Assembly (NCBI GenBank): GCA_027346205.1
Contig: DAIESR010000232.1
Span: 1 to 10,895 of the forward strand
Origin: Beijerinckiaceae bacterium
GTDB lineage: Bacteria; Pseudomonadota; Alphaproteobacteria; Rhizobiales; Beijerinckiaceae
DNA: 10,895 nucleotides
Reading direction: 5' to 3'
Shown here: piece by piece, positions 1 to 6,236 of the stretch
Layout: each line of letters starts with the position of its first letter
How positions within the stretch are numbered: the stretch's first letter is position 1
Program-made: the position numbers and the translations under genes
Notes under the pieces: model-generated
Seen by the model: only the letters and a program-made list of their open reading frames with translations
What the model was told of the DNA's origin: nothing
The model's database searches: none

Positions 1-5
1 CAGAC

Positions 6-1322
6 ATGAACTCACGCATGCTGCCGCCTCGCATGCGGGCCCTTTCGGCACGCAAGAGCGTGCTCCTGTCGGCGCTTGATATAGGCACCACCAAGGTCGT
101 GTGCTTGATCGCGCGGCTCGACCCGATGGAGCCATCAGACACATTGCGCGGACGCACCCATCGCTGCCGCATTCTCGGCATTGGCCATCAGCGCTCGGCC
201 GGCATCAAGGGCGGCGTGATCGTCGATCTCGACGAGGCGGAGGGCGCGATTCGCCGTGCCGTCGATGCTGCCGAACGCATGGCCGGCGTGCAGGTCGAAA
301 GTGTCATCGTCAACGCGACTGGCGGCCGTATCGGGTCGCAATTCTTCAACGCAACGGTTTCGGTGGCCGGTCGTGCGGTGGGCGAGTCCGACATCCACCG
401 CGTGCTCGAGGCTTGCGCTGCGCGGACCCAGCAGCAGGGGCGGGCGGTGCTTCATTCGCTGCCGACCGGCTTCTCGCTCGGGGATATGCGCAATGTGCGC
501 GATCCGAAAGGCATGGTCGGCGACGAGCTTGGTGTCGACATGCATGTTGTCGGCTGCGATGTCACCGCCGCCCGCAATCTGATGCTCGCGGTTGAGCGCT
601 GCCATCTGTCGATCGAGGCGATGGTCGCAACGCCCTATGTCGCGGGGCTCGCGACATTGGTCGATGACGAGGCTGAGCTTGGAACAGCTTTGATCGATAT
701 GGGCGGTGGCACGACCTCGGTCGGCGTCTTCGTCGGCGGCAATCTCGTCCATGCCGATGCGGTGGCGCTCGGCGGCAATCACATCACGATGGATATTGCG
801 CGCGGCCTGACGACGCGGCTTGCCGATGCTGAGCGCCTCAAGACGCTTTATGGCGCCTGTATCGCCTCGCCATCCGACGAGCGCGAGACGATTTCCGTGT
901 CACTGACCGGCGAGGACGGCGAGCATCCCGTCCATCTGGCGAAATCGCAGCTCGTGCGGATCATCGGTCCGCGCGTCGAAGAGATTCTCGAAGTTGTACG
1001 CGATCGGTTGAAGAGTGCTGGCTTTACGCCGAACGCCGCCTCGCGCCTCGTGCTCACCGGAGGTGCGAGCCAGCTTACCGGTATGTCTGAGGCCGCGAAG
1101 CGAATCCTCGCGGGTCAGATCCGTATCGGCCGTCCGCTCGGTATTCGCGGTCTGCCGGAATCAGCGAAGAGTCCTAGTTTTTCCGCGGCAGTCGGCCTGC
1201 TCGTGTACCCGCAGGTCGCAGGGATCGAACACTTCCGACCGGGGCGGCGTGAGAGTGAAGCGGCGACCGGGACGCATGGCTATATCGCCCGTGTCGGACA
1301 ATGGTTGAGAGATAGCTTTTAG
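6..1322 (+). CDS. ftsA: Cell division protein FtsA (actin-like FtsZ membrane anchor)
   Basis: FtsA is an actin-fold ATPase that polymerises under the membrane, tethers FtsZ to the septum and recruits later divisome proteins. The 438-residue product fits the family. Visible motifs are phosphate-1 LDIGTTK (residues 24-30), phosphate-2 DMGGGTTSVGVF (231-242) and the adenosine motif TGGASQLTGM (351-360). The stretch around 95-185 corresponds to the FtsA-specific subdomain 1C (SHS2). The last residues (about 426-438, YIARVGQWLRDSF) can form the amphipathic membrane-targeting helix. ATG at 6 gives a short basic leader before the first strand. The frame is open to the window edge, so a slightly earlier start cannot be excluded; ATG at 18 is an alternative. 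ftsZ follows after 109 bp, the usual end of the division cluster; ftsQ would lie to the left, outside the window. Confidence 0.96.
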   Translation: MNSRMLPPRMRALSARKSVLLSALDIGTTKVVCLIARLDPMEPSDTLRGRTHRCRILGIGHQRSAGIKGGVIVDLDEAEGAIRRAVDAAERMAGVQVESVIVNATGGRIGSQFFNATVSVAGRAVGESDIHRVLEACAARTQQQGRAVLHSLPTGFSLGDMRNVRDPKGMVGDELGVDMHVVGCDVTAARNLMLAVERCHLSIEAMVATPYVAGLATLVDDEAELGTALIDMGGGTTSVGVFVGGNLVHADAVALGGNHITMDIARGLTTRLADAERLKTLYGACIASPSDERETISVSLTGEDGEHPVHLAKSQLVRIIGPRVEEILEVVRDRLKSAGFTPNAASRLVLTGGASQLTGMSEAAKRILAGQIRIGRPLGIRGLPESAKSPSFSAAVGLLVYPQVAGIEHFRPGRRESEAATGTHGYIARVGQWLRDSF

Positions 1323-1356
1323 TTGCTATGAGAGATGATGAAGAGGCGCGGCGGCC

Positions 1357-1361
1357 GATTC
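1357..1361. promoter_or_regulatory. GANTC (CcrM-type) site between ftsA and ftsZ
   Basis: The only clear regulatory hint in the 109-bp ftsA-ftsZ gap is one GATTC, a match to GANTC, 71 bp before the ftsZ start. In Caulobacter, CcrM methylates GANTC and GcrA uses such sites to time transcription of ftsZ and other genes. Transfer of that control to this organism is inference; a 5-bp site can occur by chance, and I see no convincing -35/-10 pair beside it. Confidence 0.3.
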
Positions 1362-1418
1362 GTTTTTCTCGGAGAACACTGACAACAATGCGGGCGGCCA
1401 GAAGGGCGCTCCAACGTC

Positions 1419-1424
1419 GAGAGG
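1419..1424 (+). promoter_or_regulatory. Ribosome binding site of ftsZ
   Basis: GAGAGG lies 7 nt before the ATG at 1432. It supports that start, which yields the usual short FtsZ N-terminus before the GTPase core. Confidence 0.6.
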
Positions 1425-1431
1425 CCAGACG

Positions 1432-3132
1432 ATGTCCATTAATCTCAAGGCTCCTGAACTGCGGGAACTCAAGCCGCGCATCATGGTGTGCGGTGTCGGC
1501 GGCGCAGGAGGCAATGCCGTCAATAACATGATCGTCTCCGGCTTGATCGGTGTCGATTTTATCGTCGCCAATACGGATGCGCAGGCGCTTGCCTCCTCGC
1601 GTGCCGAGCGCATCATTCAGATGGGTTTGCAGGTTACCGAAGGTCTCGGCGCAGGCTCGCAACCGGATGTCGGTCGTGCCGCGGCCGAGGAAGTGTTGGA
1701 AGAGATCCAGGATCATCTTTCTGGCGCGCATATGGTCTTCGTCACCGCCGGCATGGGCGGTGGCACAGGCACGGGCGCGGCGCCGGTCATTGCACGCATC
1801 GCGCGCGAAATGGGCATACTGACCGTCGGCGTCGTCACCAAGCCGTTCCAGTTCGAAGGCGCGCGCCGTATGCGCATCGCCGATTCCGGCATCATCGAGC
1901 TGCAGAGTTCGGTCGACACGCTGATCGTCATTCCCAATCAGAATCTGTTCCGCATCGCCACCGAGAGAACGACATTCGCCGACGCTTTCGCCATGGCGGA
2001 CCAGGTGCTCTATTCCGGCGTAGCCTGCATTACCGATCTGATGGTGAAGGAAGGCCTGATCAATCTCGACTTCGCCGACGTCCGCGCCATCATGCGCGAA
2101 ATGGGCAAGGCGATGATGGGGACGGGTGAAGCGACCGGCGACAAGCGCGCCATGTTGGCAGCCGAGGCGGCAATCGCCAATCCGCTGCTCGACGAAGTGT
2201 CGATGCGTGGCGCGCGTGGCCTCTTGATCTCGATCACCGGCGGCAATGATCTCACCTTGTATGAAGTGGATGAGGCGGCGAGCCGTATCCGCCAAGAGGT
2301 CGACGAGGATGCCAATATCATTCTCGGCGCAACGTTCGACGAAAATCTCGACGGTATCGTGCGCGTTTCGGTGGTCGCCACGGGCATCGACCGTCCAGCC
2401 GAGACCCAGGAGCTCCATGCGGCGGAAGCACGGATCGCCGAAGCCGCGAACCGGCTGCGTGCTCAGACTGCGATGCGCCAGCCGGAGCCTCAGGCGCCGA
2501 GCTATGCCCCGGCGCAATCCGAACCCCGGCCAGCGCCGCAGGCGGTCGCCACACAGCAGCAAGTGCTTGCGCGGGAGACCTATGCCGCCGCGCCGGTGAA
2601 TGTGTCGCGCGGCGTGCAAGTGCAGCCGGCGGCGCCGCAGACGCATCATTTCGTCGAGGCGGTCGCGGCGGCGCCCCGCGAGGTCGAAACCTATGCGCCG
2701 GGCCCCTTCATCCCGCCGGCTCCCGAATCGCCGGTGGTCCGTCAGCAGCGCATGCCGCAGATCGAGGATTTGCCCGTGCCCGCGCAGAAGCAGATCCGTG
2801 CCCAGCGCAATGACATGCCGGTCGAGAACCAGCACGAGGCGAAACGGCGGACATTACTCGAAAGGCTCGCGGCTTTCGGCATGAGCCGGAATGACGATCC
2901 GCCGGGTGCGACAGGTCAGGATGGGCACGTCAAAGGTTCCGGGCAATCGATGACGCCGGTCCGTGCCGGGCAGCCCAATTCAGTGCACGCCGAATATGGC
3001 AAGCGCCCCAGCCATCCCACGCGGCATGCTCAGCAACCGCTCGATCCGCAGGGCCGCATGGTTCAGCCGCCGCGTGCGATCGAGGACGATCAGCTTGAAA
3101 TCCCCGCTTTCCTGCGGCGGCAATCGAGCTGA
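1432..3132 (+). CDS. ftsZ: Cell division protein FtsZ (tubulin-like GTPase, long linker)
   Basis: FtsZ polymerises with GTP into the cytoplasmic Z-ring that organises septal wall synthesis. The GTPase core fills about residues 15-320: a nucleotide loop GVGGAGGNA (21-29), the tubulin signature GGGTGTG (109-115), and the T7 synergy loop NLDFAD (211-216), whose acidic residues complete the active site of the next subunit. After about 325 comes a long, low-complexity linker rich in Pro, Gln and Ala, to about 548. The protein ends with the conserved C-terminal peptide [12 protein letters not shown] (552-563), which docks FtsA and other anchors. The 566-residue length exceeds the roughly 380 of E. 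coli but fits the long-linker FtsZ of Hyphomicrobiales. It is downstream of its partner ftsA and is followed by a strong terminator, so it probably ends the division operon. Confidence 0.98.
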   Translation: MSINLKAPELRELKPRIMVCGVGGAGGNAVNNMIVSGLIGVDFIVANTDAQALASSRAERIIQMGLQVTEGLGAGSQPDVGRAAAEEVLEEIQDHLSGAHMVFVTAGMGGGTGTGAAPVIARIAREMGILTVGVVTKPFQFEGARRMRIADSGIIELQSSVDTLIVIPNQNLFRIATERTTFADAFAMADQVLYSGVACITDLMVKEGLINLDFADVRAIMREMGKAMMGTGEATGDKRAMLAAEAAIANPLLDEVSMRGARGLLISITGGNDLTLYEVDEAASRIRQEVDEDANIILGATFDENLDGIVRVSVVATGIDRPAETQELHAAEARIAEAANRLRAQTAMRQPEPQAPSYAPAQSEPRPAPQAVATQQQVLARETYAAAPVNVSRGVQVQPAAPQTHHFVEAVAAAPREVETYAPGPFIPPAPESPVVRQQRMPQIEDLPVPAQKQIRAQRNDMPVENQHEAKRRTLLERLAAFGMSRNDDPPGATGQDGHVKGSGQSMTPVRAGQPNSVHAEYGKRPSHPTRHAQQPLDPQGRMVQPPRAIEDDQLEIPAFLRRQSS

Positions 3133-3151
3133 TGCGGTCGATGAAATTGTG

Positions 3152-3188
3152 AAGCGAGCGATGGTTCTCCATCGCTCGCTTATTTGTT
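3152..3188 (+). terminator. Rho-independent-like terminator after ftsZ
   Basis: A perfect 13-bp stem (3152-3164 pairing with 3169-3181) with a 4-nt TTCT loop starts 19 bp after the ftsZ stop. The following ATTTGTTG is T-rich but not a clean U-tract. The stem is strong and well placed, so it probably separates the ftsA-ftsZ transcript from lpxC. Confidence 0.8.
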
Positions 3189-3398
3189 GAGCATTGTGTG
3201 GCTGCCCATCCGCTGCGGTCGTGCGGCAAGTAGGTCCGTCTGCTTGGGGGAAGTGTAACAGGGCGTTAAGAAAGCTTGATTTGGCCCGTTTTAGGGGGCG
3301 GCGTAGGGTCCGCGACGTCAAGAGACGAGATCTGTTTTCACGCCTCTCGACGGAAGTCTCGGCTGCTGCTGCGGCCGCAAAGACGAGCGGGCATATTG
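3189..3398 (+). promoter_or_regulatory. Upstream region of lpxC
   Basis: This 210-bp stretch between the ftsZ terminator and the lpxC start should carry the lpxC promoter. I cannot place a -35/-10 pair with confidence. TTAA at 3266-3269, followed after 7 nt by TGAT, resembles half of a CtrA-type site (TTAA-N7-TTAA), but the second half does not match. A purine-rich GAGCGGG at 3385-3391 precedes the chosen lpxC ATG by 7 nt and can serve as its ribosome binding site. Confidence 0.4.
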
Positions 3399-4340
3399 AT
3401 GAATCTGGGACGACAGACGACGCTCAGAAATCCAGCGATCCTGTCGGGATTCGGCGTCCATTCCAATGCTGCCGTCACCATTATCCTCCATCCGGCCGAG
3501 GCCGATACTGGCATGGTGTTTTGCCGGACCGGTTTGCCGGGACGGGCGCCTAAGCTGATCGCCGCACATTGGTCGCGCGTGACCATGACCGAGCTTTGCA
3601 CGATGATCGGTGACGGCAAGCGCGCCAGCGTCGGAACCATCGAGCATCTGCTCGCAGCATTTCTGGGGCTCGGCATCGATAATGTCATCGTCGAGATCGA
3701 TGGACCGGAAGTGCCGATCATGGACGGGTCGGCTGCCCGTTTCGTCGATCTGATCGACGAGGCGGGGATCGAAATATTGGCCGCGCCCTGCCGCTACATC
3801 AAAATCATCAAGCCGGTCAGGGTGGAGAGCGGCCGCAGTTTTTGCGAATTGCGCCCGGCGGAAGGCGATCGGCAAATGGGCTTGCGGCTCGACGTCGATA
3901 TTGATTTCGCCTGTACCGCCATCGGCCAGCAGAAGAAGGCGGTCGATCTCGCACCTTCCGTCTTTCGGCGCGAACTCGCGCGTGCGCGCACATTCGGCTT
4001 TCTCGCGGATGTCGAGCGGCTCTGGAAGAACGGCTTCGCCCTCGGGGCTTCGCTCGAAAACACCGTCGCTCTGCAAAGTGATCGCGTTCTTAATCCCGAA
4101 GGCTTGCGCTATGCGGATGAATTCGTGCGACACAAGATCCTCGATGCGATCGGCGATCTCGCACTCGCGGGCCGGCGAATCGTTGGTCTGTTCCGCTCCC
4201 ATTGCGGGGGCCACCGGATGAATGTCGGGGTTCTGAAGGCGTTGTTTTCCGATCCATCCGCCTTCGAATATGTCGACGCCGTTCCTTTGCGCCCGCGGGC
4301 GGCGCATTTTGAGCATGAGGCGGCTTTGCTTCCCGCGTGA
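3399..4340 (+). CDS. lpxC: UDP-3-O-acyl-N-acetylglucosamine deacetylase LpxC
   Basis: LpxC is the zinc-dependent cytoplasmic deacetylase that removes acetate from UDP-3-O-acyl-GlcNAc, the committed step of lipid A synthesis. The 313-residue product matches the family length of about 300. Numbered from the ATG at 3399, the zinc ligands by alignment with E. coli are H83 in TIEHL, then H245 and D249 in HKILDAIGD; E82 is the catalytic Glu. H272 in GGHRMN corresponds to the catalytic His of the SGHALNN segment. MDGSA (108-112) is also family-typical. The open frame extends back to 3276, but the ATG at 3399 gives the standard N-terminus (TTLRNPAILSGFGVHSN) and has a possible ribosome site, so I prefer it; TTG at 3396 is an alternative. 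It stands alone behind a terminator, so it probably has its own promoter. Confidence 0.96.
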   Translation: MNLGRQTTLRNPAILSGFGVHSNAAVTIILHPAEADTGMVFCRTGLPGRAPKLIAAHWSRVTMTELCTMIGDGKRASVGTIEHLLAAFLGLGIDNVIVEIDGPEVPIMDGSAARFVDLIDEAGIEILAAPCRYIKIIKPVRVESGRSFCELRPAEGDRQMGLRLDVDIDFACTAIGQQKKAVDLAPSVFRRELARARTFGFLADVERLWKNGFALGASLENTVALQSDRVLNPEGLRYADEFVRHKILDAIGDLALAGRRIVGLFRSHCGGHRMNVGVLKALFSDPSAFEYVDAVPLRPRAAHFEHEAALLPA

Positions 4341-4588
4341 GGCCGGAGCGTGGATGCGCTCAAGGATCATAGAGTGCGGAAAGCGTCGCTGGCTCGGCGG
4401 GCGCCTCTCTCTTCCGCCGCAGTTTGCTGCCACACTGATGCTTATCCGTTGATCCTGCCACAGAAATGCCGATTATCAAGGCGACGAGTGGTGACCCGCG
4501 CCGCGTCTTGGGCTAAAGAACTGACACAATCTTCGTTTGAGGCGTCGAAATCGGGTGTGATCGCAAGACTGTTTCAGGGTTCTGTATA
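4341..4588. other. Intergenic stretch after lpxC, no gene seen
   Basis: No frame here has convincing protein character. A 79-codon frame at 4350-4589 is rich in Arg and Ser and resembles no family I know. No clear terminator is visible directly after lpxC. The promoter for bamD may lie here or in the A/T-rich segment at about 4636-4675, but I cannot assign the boxes. Confidence 0.5.
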
Positions 4589-4647
4589 GAGCCGATCCCG
4601 CCTACATGGATCGCAAGCGATTCCATATAGGCGGGAAAAATTGGCTC
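4589..4647. repeat. Long imperfect palindrome upstream of bamD
   Basis: Three nested paired blocks form one 59-nt hairpin. GAGCCGAT (4589-4596) pairs with ATTGGCTC (4640-4647) with one G-U. CCCGCCTA (4597-4604) pairs with TAGGCGGG (4628-4635). ATGGA (4606-4610) pairs with TCCAT (4622-4626), closed by TCG/CGA around a short loop. An AAAA bulge lies on the right side. The size and layout suggest a dispersed intergenic palindromic repeat or a transcript-processing hairpin. No second copy is present in this window, so repeat status is inference. Confidence 0.55.
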
Positions 4648-4685
4648 TTGTCTAAAACCAAAAAGTTAGAACATTCCGAGGCCAA

Positions 4686-4922
4686 GTGGGTACCCGTTGC
4701 CTGGAATGTCTAGATGGAAAAGGTGAGGTCTGCCCTGAGGATTGGCGGACGCTGCTTGGTCCGAATGCGCCGGAGCCTGTCTTGGCAAAGTTGAAAGACT
4801 CGTCTGCTAAAGACATGCTCCAATTGCTGAATGATGAGCCGATATGGGCTGGCGCATCGATCGCGTCGGCGCTTGCCACATTAGGGGTCGGTTTCGAACC
4901 ATGGATGAGCCGCTTCGCATGA
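4686..4922 (+). CDS. Doubtful small ORF overlapping the bamD start
   Basis: A 78-codon frame begins at GTG 4686, with GAGG only 4 nt upstream. The product is soluble-looking, has Cys residues near the start (CLEC, then a third Cys), an acidic middle and a Trp-containing tail. I recognise no family. Its TGA overlaps the ATG at 4919 as ATGA, the arrangement of translationally coupled genes. Against it, third-position GC is only about 60 percent by my count, lower than it appears in the neighbouring genes, and there is no ATG start. It may be a real small gene, a remnant, or the leader of bamD. Confidence 0.3.
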   Translation: MGTRCLECLDGKGEVCPEDWRTLLGPNAPEPVLAKLKDSSAKDMLQLLNDEPIWAGASIASALATLGVGFEPWMSRFA

Positions 4923-5830
4923 CTTTCGTTCCGGTTGCGCTGCGAAACTGTTCCACCCGTTTTGGTGGCTCGGGTCTTCGTCGATTCTCACGGCTCGCGG
5001 TAGTTGCGGCGCTGACCTTGCCGGTTGCGGCCTGCGGGTCATTTGATTCTCTCGATCCGAGCTCTTGGTTCGCCGAGAAATACGAGCCAAAAGTGATTCC
5101 GGACGTGCCGTCCACACAGCTCTATAATCAGGGCCTCGCCAACATTCAAAGAAACAATTTCGACGGCGCGGCCAAGAAATTCTCCCAGCTCGAAAAGCAG
5201 GATCAATATACGCATTGGCAGCGCAAGGCATTGTTGATGGAGGCATTCAGCCAATATCGCAGCGGTCATTATGACGACGCCATCGGCTCGACGCAGCGCT
5301 ACATCAGCCTTTTCACCAAGGCGCCGGATCTCGACTACGCCTATTACATCGAGGCGATGTCTTATTATGATCAGATTCCAGATGTTACCCGTGACCAGGA
5401 GCGGGCCGAAAAGGCATCGACGCTTTTTGCTGCGATCGTCGAGAAATTCCCCAAGTCGCAATATGCCGATGATGCGCGCTACAAGCTGAATGTGACGCGT
5501 GATCAGCTCGCGGGCCGAGACATGATGATAGGCCGCTATTATCTCAAGCGCCGCGATTACACGGCCGCGATCAACCGGTTCCGCGACGTCTTGGCAAAAT
5601 ATCAGACGACGCGTCATGCCGAAGAGGCACTGATGCGGCTGACGGAAGCCTATCTCGCTCTGGGCATCGTCAATGAGGCGCAGACGGCGGCGGCTGTGCT
5701 GGGCCACAACTACCCCGATTCGGTCTGGTACAAGGATGCCTATGCGCGGCTGAAGCAGGGCGGGCTTGAGCCACATGAGGATCCGGGCTCCTGGATTTCG
5801 AAAACTTTCCACAAATTGGGCGTCGGCTAG
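4919..5830 (+). CDS. bamD: Outer membrane assembly lipoprotein BamD (ComL/YfiO family)
   Basis: BamD is the essential lipoprotein of the BAM complex; with BamA it folds beta-barrel proteins into the outer membrane from the periplasmic side. From ATG 4919 the protein has 303 residues. It starts with a basic segment and a hydrophobic stretch (LAVVAALTLPVAAC) ending in a lipobox whose Cys is residue 39. TPR-like helical repeats follow: about 66-100 (YNQGLANIQRNNFDGAAKKF), 102-135, the FPKSQYADDARYKL segment at 177-190, and 207-249, matching the five-TPR family plan. ATG 4901 would add six residues and has AGGGG 13 nt upstream; ATG 4919 has GGATGAG 9 nt upstream and overlaps the preceding small ORF, so I prefer it, with modest certainty. 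It sits between lpxC and recN as in many alphaproteobacteria. Confidence 0.93.
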   Translation: MTFVPVALRNCSTRFGGSGLRRFSRLAVVAALTLPVAACGSFDSLDPSSWFAEKYEPKVIPDVPSTQLYNQGLANIQRNNFDGAAKKFSQLEKQDQYTHWQRKALLMEAFSQYRSGHYDDAIGSTQRYISLFTKAPDLDYAYYIEAMSYYDQIPDVTRDQERAEKASTLFAAIVEKFPKSQYADDARYKLNVTRDQLAGRDMMIGRYYLKRRDYTAAINRFRDVLAKYQTTRHAEEALMRLTEAYLALGIVNEAQTAAAVLGHNYPDSVWYKDAYARLKQGGLEPHEDPGSWISKTFHKLGVG

Positions 5831-5880
5831 AGCATGCCCCGGAAAAGTTGATAAACTTTTCCGACAAAGGGTATGCTCTA
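5828..5880. repeat. Rhizobiales-type intergenic palindrome at the bamD stop
   Basis: Outer arms TAGAGCAT (5828-5835) and ATGCTCTA (5873-5880) are perfect. They continue through G-U and CCC/GGG pairs (5836-5839 with 5869-5872). An inner 9-bp stem GGAAAAGTT (5841-5849) pairs with AACTTTTCC (5854-5862) around a GATA loop, with a GACAAA bulge on the right. The bamD stop TAG is the first three bases of the left arm. The pattern (AGAGCATG..., a GGAAAAG core, ...ATGCTCT) resembles a high-copy intergenic repeat I recall from Hyphomicrobiales genomes. It may also act as the bamD terminator or as an mRNA 3' end. Confidence 0.7.
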
Positions 5881-6236
5881 AGTATTTGAAAGAGAGCTGA
5901 TTTCTCTCGCCCATTTGGAATCGGCGCTGCGGCTCTTGCCATTTGGTTTCGCATCCGATCCTTCCCGCAGCGGGTTGCCAGCGGTGGGTCTGATGCTCAC
6001 TCAAATTGAAAGAGAACCAATCCCGGAAAGCGCTCGGAATTTTCGCAAGTCGCGCGGCTTCGCGGATCGGGCAAAGAGCATCGGCTTTGCACTTTCTTAC
6101 TTCCGTGTTGCCATGATTTGTTCTAGATTTACCCCATTCTGAAAGTGACGCGCCCGTTCGGTGCGATCGTTAGAATTAGCATTCGACACCACTCCCAGAG
6201 GCTCCCGGTCGGCACCGACGGGCGACAGCGATAGAC
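5881..6236. other. Leader region upstream of recN
   Basis: This 356-bp stretch holds no convincing gene; a frame at 5915-6142 opens with TTG and has no family likeness. Its A/T-richer segment at about 6090-6140 is the likeliest promoter area, but I cannot fix the boxes. A TTTGTTC half-site at 6117-6123 recalls the alphaproteobacterial LexA box (GTTC-N7-GTTC), but the second GTTC is missing. A small hairpin (CCC/GGG plus GTCG/CGAC, 6204-6222) ends 14 nt before the recN ATG. Confidence 0.4.

Noticed and set aside
1174..2835. A 553-codon open frame on the minus strand opposite ftsA/ftsZ
   Set aside because: It lies antisense to the clear ftsZ gene, is rich in His, Arg and Asp as expected from a shadow of GC-rich coding DNA, and has no recognisable motif.
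3318..4433. A 371-codon minus-strand frame opposite lpxC
   Set aside because: Shadow frame: composition biased to Arg, His and Gln, no family features, and lpxC motifs are unmistakable on the other strand.
5039..6004. A 321-codon minus-strand frame opposite bamD
   Set aside because: Shadow of bamD; a low-complexity mix of Arg and Ile without family features.
6117..6134. Possible SOS (LexA) box upstream of recN
   Set aside because: TTTGTTC is present, but the second GTTC after 7 nt is not (ACCC instead), so the alphaproteobacterial consensus is not met.
5915..6142. A 75-codon + frame in the recN leader
   Set aside because: It opens with TTG without a ribosome site, contains no recognisable feature and its composition looks non-coding.
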